A program made the translations under genes and the position numbers. DNA of 19,824 bases, from assembly GCA_964493075.1 (NCBI GenBank), contig CAZBNU010000065.1, positions 1 to 19,824 of the forward strand, read 5' to 3'. The stretch is from SLFT01 sp964493075. GTDB lineage: Bacteria > Hydrogenedentota > Hydrogenedentia > Hydrogenedentales > CAITNO01. Positions 7,395 to 14,761 of this stretch are shown here, piece by piece; position 1 is the stretch's first letter, and every line of letters begins with the position of its first letter. The notes beneath the pieces are model-generated. The model was given only the letters and a program-made list of their open reading frames with translations, was not told the DNA's origin and made no database searches.

Positions 7395-9773
7395 TTATCT
7401 ATGCTTTGCAGTGCCATACCATTGCCGTCCACCGTGGTCCATGTGTAAGACTGCGACCTCCTCGAGACGAGTTTCCTTTCCGAAAGTATTCACCACATCC
7501 CGCGCAAAAATCCAGTCGGATGCTTCAAAGTGATCCAATTCATGATAGGCTATTTTATCCATAATCTCTCGACGAACACACTGAAAAAAACCACAGGGGA
7601 TACCATCCCCTTCTCGATACCGGTAGTCTTTTGTCGTTTCTGCTATGGCGTCAAATTCCTCCCAGGGACGGACTTCACCCAGCAATATTCGTCCTGTCAT
7701 CTCGGGAGTAAGCATCTTCCGCCCATCAGGCGCTATAAAATGCGTCTCTGATTCTACCGCATCTATTTTCTCGAATAAATCCGGAGGCGCTACAATATCT
7801 GAATCCATCAGAATAATCCATTCGCCGGAAGCCACATGGACCGACTCATTGATCATAAACCCTTTTGAATGGACATGGCTTTCCGAAAAAGAAGAGCGAA
7901 CAATACGCAAATGGGGGTGGGCAAAACTCATACTTTCAATCAAATCATCGGTGCCATCTATACCCGGCACATACGCTACAATTACTTCCATGCAAGCGGG
8001 ATCAAGGCCTTTCTGGTGGGCAAGAGAAAGCAGTACGGCCTGAAGCCGGCGCGTATACCGCGTACTGACAATAATTATGGAGTACTTTACCCTTGGAATC
8101 TGCACAAACCCAGTAGCATCCCCTTCCCAGAGCATAATCGTCTGGGAAATCATAAAGCCGTCAACATTATGCACCGAAATGCGGGGTTCAAGTACGCCGG
8201 ATAAACGGACAGGCAGCCTTGGACTTCCATCGAACTCAGTGGGGCGTACTTGGGCGCCGTCCCGAAGCAACACATAGTATCCGTCTTTATCCACATGAAG
8301 CGTTAATTTATGTGAATAATCTATCATGGGACACAGGATTTTTATGTGCCGTCCAAAACTGAATCCTATATGCGCTGCAATCCCCCCGCCAAAAGTCAGG
8401 CCCAAGGTGAAAGGCGGTGCGACTCGCGTCAATACTGTACTAAGCAGTTCACAATTTGAAAAAGAAAACCAGCGTTTGGATGCGTCATCGGGTGGATTAT
8501 AGTGGTCCTCAATTTCATAGGAATGCACCGGAATTTCCCGAGTGGGAGGAATCCGCATGATAATATCCCGTGCATTATCCGCCAGCGCCTTAAGATGTTC
8601 GGGCAATTTACGCCGTGCATCATCCAAGGCATCATAATATCTTGTTCGCCCTGAAGATACCTTGACAGGCGATGCTACTGGTTCGCCTGCAATGGCTTTT
8701 ATCTCCAGATAGGGTAGTTGAAGGGTGAAGATTTCTGTCTCATGATCACATATCCGTTGAAACTTGCAGCGGGCACATTCCGGCCCCATTGCCTGTTGTT
8801 GTTTTGCGCGTAATTTGGTCAATTCAACTTCGCAGGCATCCACATTCTCCGGCAACGGAACATCTTTTTTCAGAAAAGCAAAATGACGGGTAAATTTATG
8901 AAACATCCAGACCCGGGCGTATAAACGGGGATGGTCCAGGATCCAGGGCAATACGGCCCTATCAATGGCGGTGTGCAAGGACATCCCTTGTGACAAAAGA
9001 CTCTCCATCACCTTGTTCATACGATGTATGCCACCCGTATAAACTTTTTCCGCCAATTCATAAGAACGCTTTGCATAGTGCTGGTGATCAGAGAAAAATT
9101 GTGTCTGACTCATTACATTCGGATAATTGGCTTCCGTCACATGGCAATAAGGCAAGCCGATAAGATTGGCTTCAATTTCACGCGCCTCCAACCCACAAAC
9201 GAGGGCATTCATCCAATCAACGATTCTTCGGCATTGACCAAGGGTAGTGGTCGGATGCTGTGAGTGCGAAAATGCATCTGCTAATACCACATTTACAGAA
9301 ACTGCCAGATGAAGCGTATCCAGTAGTTCTTCAACACAAGAATTGGCTGCACACGATGCCGAAAGTTGCACGCGAACTGGAAGACCGGCCCCCTTGCACC
9401 TGCTTATACAGGCCTTCATTTGTTTATTATCAATCGAATCTGGCGTAAGAAATATATCATGTAATCCCGTATCCGAAAGATTGGGCAATTCTTCAATTAC
9501 CTGCAGATCGGTTACACGCAGCGACAATGCTATTTTCTCATTCCGAACGAAGTCCAGCAATTCGCCCAGATGTGCTACGGTGTTTCTGTCAATTGCCAAA
9601 TCAATTTTTTCCACCTTGAACACACGGTTGTTAAGGCGTATCCACTTTTTCACGCTGGTAAGGGGAAAAGGTATTTCATGACAATTACTACAAAGCACCA
9701 GGCCGCGCAATGGCGGAAGCGCCCCCCGAAAATAGTCCTGATGTCCTGAATCTGTCTTAATATCGTCTGCCAT
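7395..9773 (-). CDS. Fusion of degenerate radical-SAM/SPASM-like domain with family 2 glycosyltransferase
   Basis: A 792-residue three-part protein. Residues about 20-350 follow the strand/helix order of a radical SAM barrel (VEKIDLAIDRN in the GGEP region, LSLRVTDL in the TNG region, DIFLTPDSID in the SLDG region) but have no Cx3Cx2C triad; only CSNC (28-31) sits near the expected place. The C-terminal cysteine motif survives: LPYC (207-210) and C333-x2-C336-x5-C342-D. These match LPLC and CSQCVAKNICD in the neighbouring radical SAM enzyme. Residues about 350-560 are an unrecognised beta-rich linker. Residues about 563-792 are a GT-A fold: YSIIIVSTRY start, metal motif D657-S658-D659, and a late 'GFFQCVRRE...DHFEASDW' region. 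It lies 38 bases after the radical SAM gene in the same operon. The glycosyltransferase assignment is firm; the barrel assignment rests on these alignments by eye. Confidence 0.8.
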   Translation of the reverse strand: MADDIKTDSGHQDYFRGALPPLRGLVLCSNCHEIPFPLTSVKKWIRLNNRVFKVEKIDLAIDRNTVAHLGELLDFVRNEKIALSLRVTDLQVIEELPNLSDTGLHDIFLTPDSIDNKQMKACISRCKGAGLPVRVQLSASCAANSCVEELLDTLHLAVSVNVVLADAFSHSQHPTTTLGQCRRIVDWMNALVCGLEAREIEANLIGLPYCHVTEANYPNVMSQTQFFSDHQHYAKRSYELAEKVYTGGIHRMNKVMESLLSQGMSLHTAIDRAVLPWILDHPRLYARVWMFHKFTRHFAFLKKDVPLPENVDACEVELTKLRAKQQQAMGPECARCKFQRICDHETEIFTLQLPYLEIKAIAGEPVASPVKVSSGRTRYYDALDDARRKLPEHLKALADNARDIIMRIPPTREIPVHSYEIEDHYNPPDDASKRWFSFSNCELLSTVLTRVAPPFTLGLTFGGGIAAHIGFSFGRHIKILCPMIDYSHKLTLHVDKDGYYVLLRDGAQVRPTEFDGSPRLPVRLSGVLEPRISVHNVDGFMISQTIMLWEGDATGFVQIPRVKYSIIIVSTRYTRRLQAVLLSLAHQKGLDPACMEVIVAYVPGIDGTDDLIESMSFAHPHLRIVRSSFSESHVHSKGFMINESVHVASGEWIILMDSDIVAPPDLFEKIDAVESETHFIAPDGRKMLTPEMTGRILLGEVRPWEEFDAIAETTKDYRYREGDGIPCGFFQCVRREIMDKIAYHELDHFEASDWIFARDVVNTFGKETRLEEVAVLHMDHGGRQWYGTAKHR

Positions 9774-9811
9774 TATGCTTCTTTACCTTGCATTCTCAGC
9801 GGTTTTCTGCG

Positions 9812-10897
9812 CTATAGCGCCCAGGCCTCATCTTCAGGTTCGACCGTCTTAACCTGTTCCCGTATGTAATAGCAGGGATCCTCAATAAGGTGTTCACCCG
9901 CTATCGGGTTCGCTTCATCGGTACCGAACAAGTCCGCATAATCGCCATGAAACCCATCACATATATTTTTAGCCACGCATTGGCTGCACGCTTCATGGTA
10001 TTTATAATGACAATTAACGCTGGCACGGTAGCGCGCTTCATCGCGATAAATGCCGTCCAGTCCACGCGCCAATTGGACCATGCGCGTTAGTAGGCGATGG
10101 CCTTTGAACTTAATTCCCTGAACGAGGGGTTGGCGCTCGAAGTGGTCGCGAATATATATTGCATCGCCATTACGGAGTTCCCGGCTATAGGGTCCCCCCA
10201 ATAAAAATGGGGGCATTACATCCCCTTCTTTGCGCAACTGCGGCACGCTCATTGTCCAGACCCAACTCTGATAATCCCATTCGTGAGTATCATAAGAAAG
10301 CTGCTGAAAATTATAAAAATTTTTACGGTGCTCTTCCGTTGCCATGCACAACGGCAAATAACGGACATTAACTTCTATGCCTTCCTTTTCCAACATCTCC
10401 ATTGCTGTGGTAAGAGGTCCTCGCACCTCTGAATACTGCGCAACCGTGTCTGAGCGTCGTTTTCCGGTTTCCTGGTCGCCGAAAGGATTAAATGCAATAA
10501 AGTTTACCGCGTAAGCGCCATANNNNNNNNNNNNNNNNNNNNNNNNNNNNNNNNNNNNNNNNNNNNNNNNNNNNNNNNNNNNNNNNNNNNNNNNNNNNNN
10601 NNNNNNNNNNNNNNNNNNNNNNACCAGTTCAAAAATATCCTTATATATGGTAGGCTCTCCCCCTTGAATATCTATCGCCGTATTACCATAGAAATAACGC
10701 AGCGTATCACAGATTTTTTTGGCCTTATCAAGGGTCATAAACGCATGTTCAGGATGATGATGGTCTTCAATTCTGTTGATGAAATAACAGAAGTAACAAC
10801 GCTGATTACACGTCTGGCCTAACCACGTTACACCACGCTTCGTCAAAACACGCTTCTTGGTTGTGGCAAGCCTGCCCCGAACATTTTCTGAACTCAT
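9812..10897 (-). CDS. Radical SAM/SPASM-like protein interrupted by an assembly gap
   Basis: The N-terminus has an intact SAM-cluster motif, C30-x3-C34-x2-C37 (TCNQRCYFC), and GGEP at 79-82. The C-terminal part carries LPLC and a SPASM-like set (VNCHYKYHEACSQC, NICDGF), expected to bind an auxiliary Fe-S cluster. Relatives modify peptides, sugars or cofactors by hydrogen abstraction; the substrate is unknown. The start ATG has AAAGGA about 10 bases upstream. The gene contains 100 N (10523-10622), so about 33 residues are unreadable and the true missing length is uncertain; continuity of frame across the gap may be chance. It follows the Wzt gene by 67 bases and precedes its degenerate paralogue, which is fused to a glycosyltransferase. 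The stop codon lies inside the palindrome GCGCTATAGCGC (9809-9820). Confidence 0.82.
   Translation of the reverse strand: MSSENVRGRLATTKKRVLTKRGVTWLGQTCNQRCYFCYFINRIEDHHHPEHAFMTLDKAKKICDTLRYFYGNTAIDIQGGEPTIYKDIFELXXXXXXXXXXXXXXXXXXXXXXXXXXXXXXXXXXYGAYAVNFIAFNPFGDQETGKRRSDTVAQYSEVRGPLTTAMEMLEKEGIEVNVRYLPLCMATEEHRKNFYNFQQLSYDTHEWDYQSWVWTMSVPQLRKEGDVMPPFLLGGPYSRELRNGDAIYIRDHFERQPLVQGIKFKGHRLLTRMVQLARGLDGIYRDEARYRASVNCHYKYHEACSQCVAKNICDGFHGDYADLFGTDEANPIAGEHLIEDPCYYIREQVKTVEPEDEAWAL
10523..10622. other. Assembly gap of 100 N
   Basis: This run of exactly 100 undetermined bases lies inside the radical SAM gene and is most likely a scaffolding placeholder rather than a measured length. The barrel region between GGEP and the later strand VNFIAFNPFG is shorter here than is usual in the family, which suggests that more than 100 bases are missing. 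Confidence 0.95.
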
Positions 10898-10929
10898 TAT
10901 CTAGATTTCCTTTATACATAGACAGGTCA

Positions 10930-10963
10930 GCGCCAACACAAGGCGCGTTTACGTGCTATTATA
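10930..10963 (-). promoter_or_regulatory. Possible internal promoter -10 box and small hairpin between wzt and the radical SAM gene
   Basis: On the minus strand a perfect TATAAT (10963-10958) begins 2 bases after the wzt stop codon, but no good -35 box lies 16-18 bases upstream. It is followed by a GC-rich hairpin, GCGCC-loop-GGCGC (10946-10930, 5-bp stem, 7-base loop), with no T-run. This could allow separate expression of the two downstream genes; it is weakly supported. Confidence 0.3.
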
Positions 10964-10964
10964 G

Positions 10965-13040
10965 TTACGCACCCGAATGCTCGACTTTAATGCATCCAGA
11001 GAAATAGAGGTGTCGCCCCTCATCAAAATATAACTGCCCCTCATCGGCTTTACGCAGCGCCTGCAGCACGCGACAATTTTCTTGAACAGAAGTATTTATC
11101 GCCGTCATTCGCACAGGCGGACAATCATCGTCTGTCTTCATTGTAATAGATGGCAGGGTATCGCTTAAAGCTGCTATACACTGACCTGGTGCATAATGTT
11201 CATTACAATGAACCCAATTGGGACGATTCGGATCATAGTCAGGAAAAGTGCCATGCTCTTGATCCGTTCGCCATTGACTATAGGCAGCAGGCACAACGAT
11301 TGCCGTATGACACTCTTGCACGGTGAAGGGGCTTTTCGAAATTACCCAAATACGCAAGGCAAGGCCATTATCGATACTTGTTACCTCCCATTCCATTTCG
11401 AACGGGAAGCGACGCGATTCTCCGAAGAAACGTATGCCATTTTCTATCGGCACAATACTACGCCACTGAAGACTCTGGCTGTCATTCCACAAATGCTCAA
11501 TAAGCATGGACGTGTACACATGCATATAGGAGGTAATTTCCTGTTCATCCCAGGATACGCGAATACATCCCGATTCAAAACGCGCTGCAAACGGCCCACT
11601 TCGGATTGTGCGACTGGAAAAAACATGTTGGGCAATTTGTTCTGCGGGCTTTGTCGGGTCTATCTCCAGTTCGAGCAGGTCATGTCTACCGGAAGCAAAT
11701 ATACTGTCGTGCTCAGGAAAGCGGGCTTCTGCAGTCAACACACGACTATAGGTTAAGTACTCTGTATTTGCCCAAAACAACCCAAAAAACGGATTGATTT
11801 TATTTATCTTGAATATCAGAGATGGCATGTCCACCCCTTCCCTGGGTAGCACGGCCGTTTCATTCGCCTTGGCTTCCGGCGAAACAAGTACGGTCCAGGT
11901 CATATCAGAAGGCTCAATATCGGGAAATTCGCCGGTTAAATCACCATATATCCAGCGCTGATATGCAACAGGCAAAAGAAGACGAAGACCAATAATATCA
12001 ATCTGGCATTCTCGTTCGCACTCAAGCGCAATACGCCACAATAAGCGTCCCGAGTCAAAGGACAATTCCCACAACAACTTCATGGGCAATCTGGCCATGC
12101 TGCCTATTGCTGCGCACCCTTGCTCGGTTCGTTCAGTTACCTCCCATTCCGCCTGGGTACTCAAGTGTTCCTGGCCAAGCGTTCGTAGCATCATATGAAG
12201 CCCATTGGCGGCAGTAATCTCTTCCTGATTATGAAAAAGCGATACGCGGCCATCGCAATGAATTGCTTCTGCAAGACCATCATTAAAGGTATGAATACCC
12301 TTCTCCCGGCCAACCTGACGTAAGTAAAACGTAATGGTCTTTTGGGCGGTAGCGCGTTGTATCATCTCGCCACTATCCAACAAGACGACGCGTTCACAGA
12401 GGGTGTTAACCATGCCGAGATCGTGTGAAACAAAAACGATGGTCTTCCCTTGTTCTCGCAATTCCCCAATCTTGCGGCGGCATTTTCGCTGAAATTCCTC
12501 GTCGCCTACGGCGAGTACTTCATCTGCAAGAAAAATATCGGGATTGGAAAATGCAGCCACGGCAAATCCAATCCGCACATACATGCCGCTGCTATACGTT
12601 TCTACCGGTTGATCAATGAAGTCGGCTATCCCGGAAAAACGCACGATATCATCATAAACGGCATCTACTTGTGCATGCCGCATTCCAAGGAGCCCCGCAT
12701 TAAGATAAATATTTTCCCGGCCCGTCAGTACTGGACTGAACCCCGCGCCAAGTTCGAGTAATGATGCGACTCGCCCGCGCACAAGGACAGAACCACTGCT
12801 TGGCAATGTTACGCCCGCGATGATACTCAAAAGCGTGCTCTTCCCCGAACCATTGCGACCAATAATCCCCAGCGATTCTCCCGGCTCAACGTTAAGAGAA
12901 ATATCCCGCAGCGCGCAAAACTTCCCTGCTTTTTTGCCGCGAATCCAGTCGCCGAGACCTCCTTTTCCACGCAGGTCTCGAAAGCCCCGCCGCGCAGAAA
13001 ATTCCTTGCTGATATTCTGGATTTCGATAATGGGACTCAT
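10965..13040 (-). CDS. wzt: ABC transporter ATP-binding protein for glycan export, with duplicated C-terminal module
   Basis: A 691-residue protein. The N-terminal 235 residues are an ABC ATPase of the polysaccharide/teichoic-acid export class: Walker A GRNGSGKST (61-69), the Wzt-typical signature YSSGM (149-153) in place of LSGGQ, Walker B IFLADE (169-174) and H-loop VSHDL (204-208). The remaining ~430 residues are two tandem copies of a module of about 215 residues (about 260-473 and 483-689), beta-rich, sharing PxAYxxW and FPDxxP motifs. Usual Wzt proteins are about 400-450 residues with one C-terminal beta-sandwich that recognises the glycan end cap. The start ATG 13040 overlaps the permease stop as ATGA, giving translational coupling; the longer frame to 13136 is only the permease read out of frame. 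ATP-driven glycan export across the inner membrane is the role. Confidence 0.9.
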   Translation of the reverse strand: MSPIIEIQNISKEFSARRGFRDLRGKGGLGDWIRGKKAGKFCALRDISLNVEPGESLGIIGRNGSGKSTLLSIIAGVTLPSSGSVLVRGRVASLLELGAGFSPVLTGRENIYLNAGLLGMRHAQVDAVYDDIVRFSGIADFIDQPVETYSSGMYVRIGFAVAAFSNPDIFLADEVLAVGDEEFQRKCRRKIGELREQGKTIVFVSHDLGMVNTLCERVVLLDSGEMIQRATAQKTITFYLRQVGREKGIHTFNDGLAEAIHCDGRVSLFHNQEEITAANGLHMMLRTLGQEHLSTQAEWEVTERTEQGCAAIGSMARLPMKLLWELSFDSGRLLWRIALECERECQIDIIGLRLLLPVAYQRWIYGDLTGEFPDIEPSDMTWTVLVSPEAKANETAVLPREGVDMPSLIFKINKINPFFGLFWANTEYLTYSRVLTAEARFPEHDSIFASGRHDLLELEIDPTKPAEQIAQHVFSSRTIRSGPFAARFESGCIRVSWDEQEITSYMHVYTSMLIEHLWNDSQSLQWRSIVPIENGIRFFGESRRFPFEMEWEVTSIDNGLALRIWVISKSPFTVQECHTAIVVPAAYSQWRTDQEHGTFPDYDPNRPNWVHCNEHYAPGQCIAALSDTLPSITMKTDDDCPPVRMTAINTSVQENCRVLQALRKADEGQLYFDEGRHLYFSGCIKVEHSGA
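10974..11594 (-). repeat. Wzt C-terminal module, copy 2
   Basis: Residues about 483-689. It contains EQEIT, RFPFEMEWEV, VPAAYSQW, GTFPDYDP, LPSITMK, CRVL and EGRHL. Over 114 positions it aligns to copy 1 without a gap at a constant offset of 227 residues with 25 identities by hand count; a shift of 3 residues then serves for the last third. This supports an old tandem duplication. Confidence 0.7.
11622..12263 (-). repeat. Wzt C-terminal module, copy 1
   Basis: Residues about 260-473 of the Wzt protein. It contains QEEIT, RLPMKLLWEL, LPVAYQRW, GEFPDIEP and, near its end, MPSLIFK, SRVL and GRHDL. These recur in the same order and spacing in copy 2. The boundaries are approximate. Confidence 0.7.
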
Positions 13041-13891
13041 AACTGGTCCGCCATGGTTGCGGCATGCCGCCTGAAAACAACCGTTCCAATGCATACAGCA
13101 ATAAGCGCGCAGAGCACGGGCCACACTAACAACCACAAATCCGGAAAACGCTGTTCAAACAATATCTGGCGATATGCGGTGAGTAGTCCGGCCATGGGAT
13201 TGACTGTATACGCATAAGGCGCCCAGACCGGTAGTTTTTCACTGTAAACAAGTTCAAGGGGATAAAATACTGGGGAACCGTAAAAACCAAAGAGTAGCAG
13301 CACATTAACAAAATTTCCCACGTCACGAAAGTAGGTATGCCCGCAGGACAAAAATAGAGAAATGCCAATGACAAGCGCAAATTGAACGCCAAATAACACA
13401 GGAATGTAAAGAATACTGAAACCAATATGCCCGCCAAGACACAAGTGGGCTACCACCAACATGACAAAGCCCACCGCCAACTGAACCAAGGGCATACAGC
13501 AGGTAGCAATGGGAATAACTTCACGGGTAAAACGTACTTTTTTGACCAGATTCTTGTTGGCGACGATGGATGTCGTAGCCGTGGATATTGAAGTTGAGAA
13601 GTATTGCCAGAATATAAGCCCGCACAGCAGCATTACAGCAAAAGGAGGTCCCGCATCCGCATTCGCCAAAACCGCGCGATCAGCAAGCACAAAAGAAAAA
13701 ACAAATGTCAGGATAAGCGTGAAAGCCAACGGTTCTATGATGGCCCAAAGAAACCCCATCATTGCATAGCGATACCGTACGCGCAAATCTTTCCAAACAA
13801 GGTCGAAAAGCAACTGACGCGTCTTAATCATATCCGGAAGTATACGCCAGACATGACGTTCAACCCGGCTATCATAAACAACTGTGTTCAT
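13037..13891 (-). CDS. wzm: ABC-2 type permease for polysaccharide export
   Basis: A 284-residue inner-membrane protein with about six candidate membrane segments (roughly 44-70, 84-97, 126-151, 153-182, 197-213, 252-273). It has the family landmarks: an amphipathic N-terminal stretch LVWKDLRVRYRYAMMGFLWA, the central VRFTREVIPIA coupling region, SPVFYPLE near 216-223 and the C-terminal NPMAGLLTAYRQ. It forms the export channel with the Wzt ATPase, whose start codon overlaps its stop by ATGA. This transporter type flips fully built, lipid-linked O-antigen- or capsule-like glycans. No Shine-Dalgarno sequence is visible before ATG 13891, which is unusual for the first gene of an operon; a leaderless or non-canonical start is possible. 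Confidence 0.93.
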   Translation of the reverse strand: MNTVVYDSRVERHVWRILPDMIKTRQLLFDLVWKDLRVRYRYAMMGFLWAIIEPLAFTLILTFVFSFVLADRAVLANADAGPPFAVMLLCGLIFWQYFSTSISTATTSIVANKNLVKKVRFTREVIPIATCCMPLVQLAVGFVMLVVAHLCLGGHIGFSILYIPVLFGVQFALVIGISLFLSCGHTYFRDVGNFVNVLLLFGFYGSPVFYPLELVYSEKLPVWAPYAYTVNPMAGLLTAYRQILFEQRFPDLWLLVWPVLCALIAVCIGTVVFRRHAATMADQL

Positions 13892-14033
13892 TTGTGGTGT
13901 ATGGTATCACTATTTCGCGGAGTAAACAAAGCATTCAAAAGCAGCATTCCCTTTCCCATATCAAGTGTACACTCCATTATGAAATACAGGCTGATTGTGG
14001 AGTAACAGGGACGGCGGGAACTGGCGGGGTACC

Positions 14034-14561
14034 TTATATTGCGGCATCTGCCTGCAACGCTGCAGATGCCATCATACCATCTACGATCTGGTCCGTTTTT
14101 TGCATCACGTACAACCCTTCGGCCTCGGCAAAGACAAGGCCCGTATTGGGACAATACATCGAGCCCTGCGTGTAAACCTTGCGTCTTTCGGTGCGTAACA
14201 CCTTTGCCTCAACAATTGCGTCCGTGCCAAGGGGCACCTTCTTTCTGAACTGTCCCGTCACCGATGCAGCTACAGCCAGGTAGCCCGCACTAAACACCGC
14301 CATGCCCATGGTCTCGTCGAATACCGCCAGAATACTACCGCCGTGGGCGTATCCCGGAGGACCCTCCGCAGCCCATCCAAACCATGCCCTGGCATACACC
14401 AGGTCGTTTGATTCGTGATAGTAATAGGCTACGCGAAGACGGTTTACTGACGTATCGCCCGATATATAGGAACGCCCTATACCAAAATCCGGCAGATTTG
14501 TAAGTGGTTTCCATCCCGGTTTGGGCTGGGGTTCGGGTGCGGTAATTTCCAACAGGTTCAT
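14034..14561 (-). CDS. PaaI/THEM4-type hotdog-fold acyl-CoA thioesterase
   Basis: A 175-residue protein with one hotdog domain (about 45-150). The active-site signature is intact: the segment PPGYAHGGSILAVFDETMG has His73-Gly-Gly and, on the central helix, Asp82-Glu83. The following strands (VTGQFRKKVPLGTDAIVEAKV, shared by the family as substrate-channel strands) fit PaaI-like enzymes. It probably hydrolyses a CoA or carrier-protein thioester in the cytoplasm; the acyl substrate cannot be read from sequence. AAGGA lies about 8 bases before ATG 14561. It is 142 bases upstream of the permease on the same strand, so read-through into the export operon is possible, but the gap leaves room for a separate promoter. 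It is divergent from the sulfatase. Confidence 0.85.
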   Translation of the reverse strand: MNLLEITAPEPQPKPGWKPLTNLPDFGIGRSYISGDTSVNRLRVAYYYHESNDLVYARAWFGWAAEGPPGYAHGGSILAVFDETMGMAVFSAGYLAVAASVTGQFRKKVPLGTDAIVEAKVLRTERRKVYTQGSMYCPNTGLVFAEAEGLYVMQKTDQIVDGMMASAALQADAAI

Positions 14562-14613
14562 GAACGGTATCCTTTACGCAAAACAGCTGCGGTCTTTAAC
14601 AGGTTTGGCTATG

Positions 14614-14643
14614 AGTGTACAGGATACTACGGTAGTCTGACAA
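14614..14643 (-). promoter_or_regulatory. Candidate promoter of the thioesterase gene
   Basis: On the minus strand TTGTCA (14643-14638, 5 of 6 to consensus) lies 18 bases from TACACT (14619-14614, 4 of 6). It sits about 50 bases upstream of ATG 14561 and points toward it. Confidence 0.45.
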
Positions 14644-14665
14644 ACTCAAAATGAAATTCAGAAAT

Positions 14666-14699
14666 GGTGGGTTTCCTCGTTTTTCACCCGCCCTACAGT
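14666..14699. repeat. Degenerate half copy of the 17765-17850 inverted repeat
   Basis: This 34-base stretch starts GGTGGGTTTC and ends with a CACCCGCCCTACAGT-like arm. Against the right arm at 17816-17849 it matches at 25 of 34 positions by hand count, with seven of the nine mismatches clustered in the middle. No left arm is visible. It lies in the divergent region upstream of the sulfatase. Confidence 0.6.
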
Positions 14700-14706
14700 G
14701 CACCAT

Positions 14707-14736
14707 TTGATCACCCATCTGTAATCGCGCTATGCT
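14707..14736 (+). promoter_or_regulatory. Candidate promoter of the sulfatase gene
   Basis: TTGATC (14707-14712) and TATGCT (14731-14736), each 4 of 6 to consensus, are separated by 18 bases and lie just upstream of the ribosome site AAGGAA and ATG 14762. Position favours it; the sequence match is modest. Confidence 0.35.
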
Positions 14737-14761
14737 CATGAAAACATAAGGAACACATACC

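Noticed and set aside
11196..11756. 186-codon plus-strand frame opposite the Wzt C-terminal half
   Set aside because: No ribosome site or motif; the opposite strand has a clear, internally duplicated coding sequence.
13041..13136. Longer Wzt start at 13136
   Set aside because: The extra 32 codons overlap the conserved end of the permease; the ATGA overlap at 13040 fits the usual Wzm-Wzt junction.
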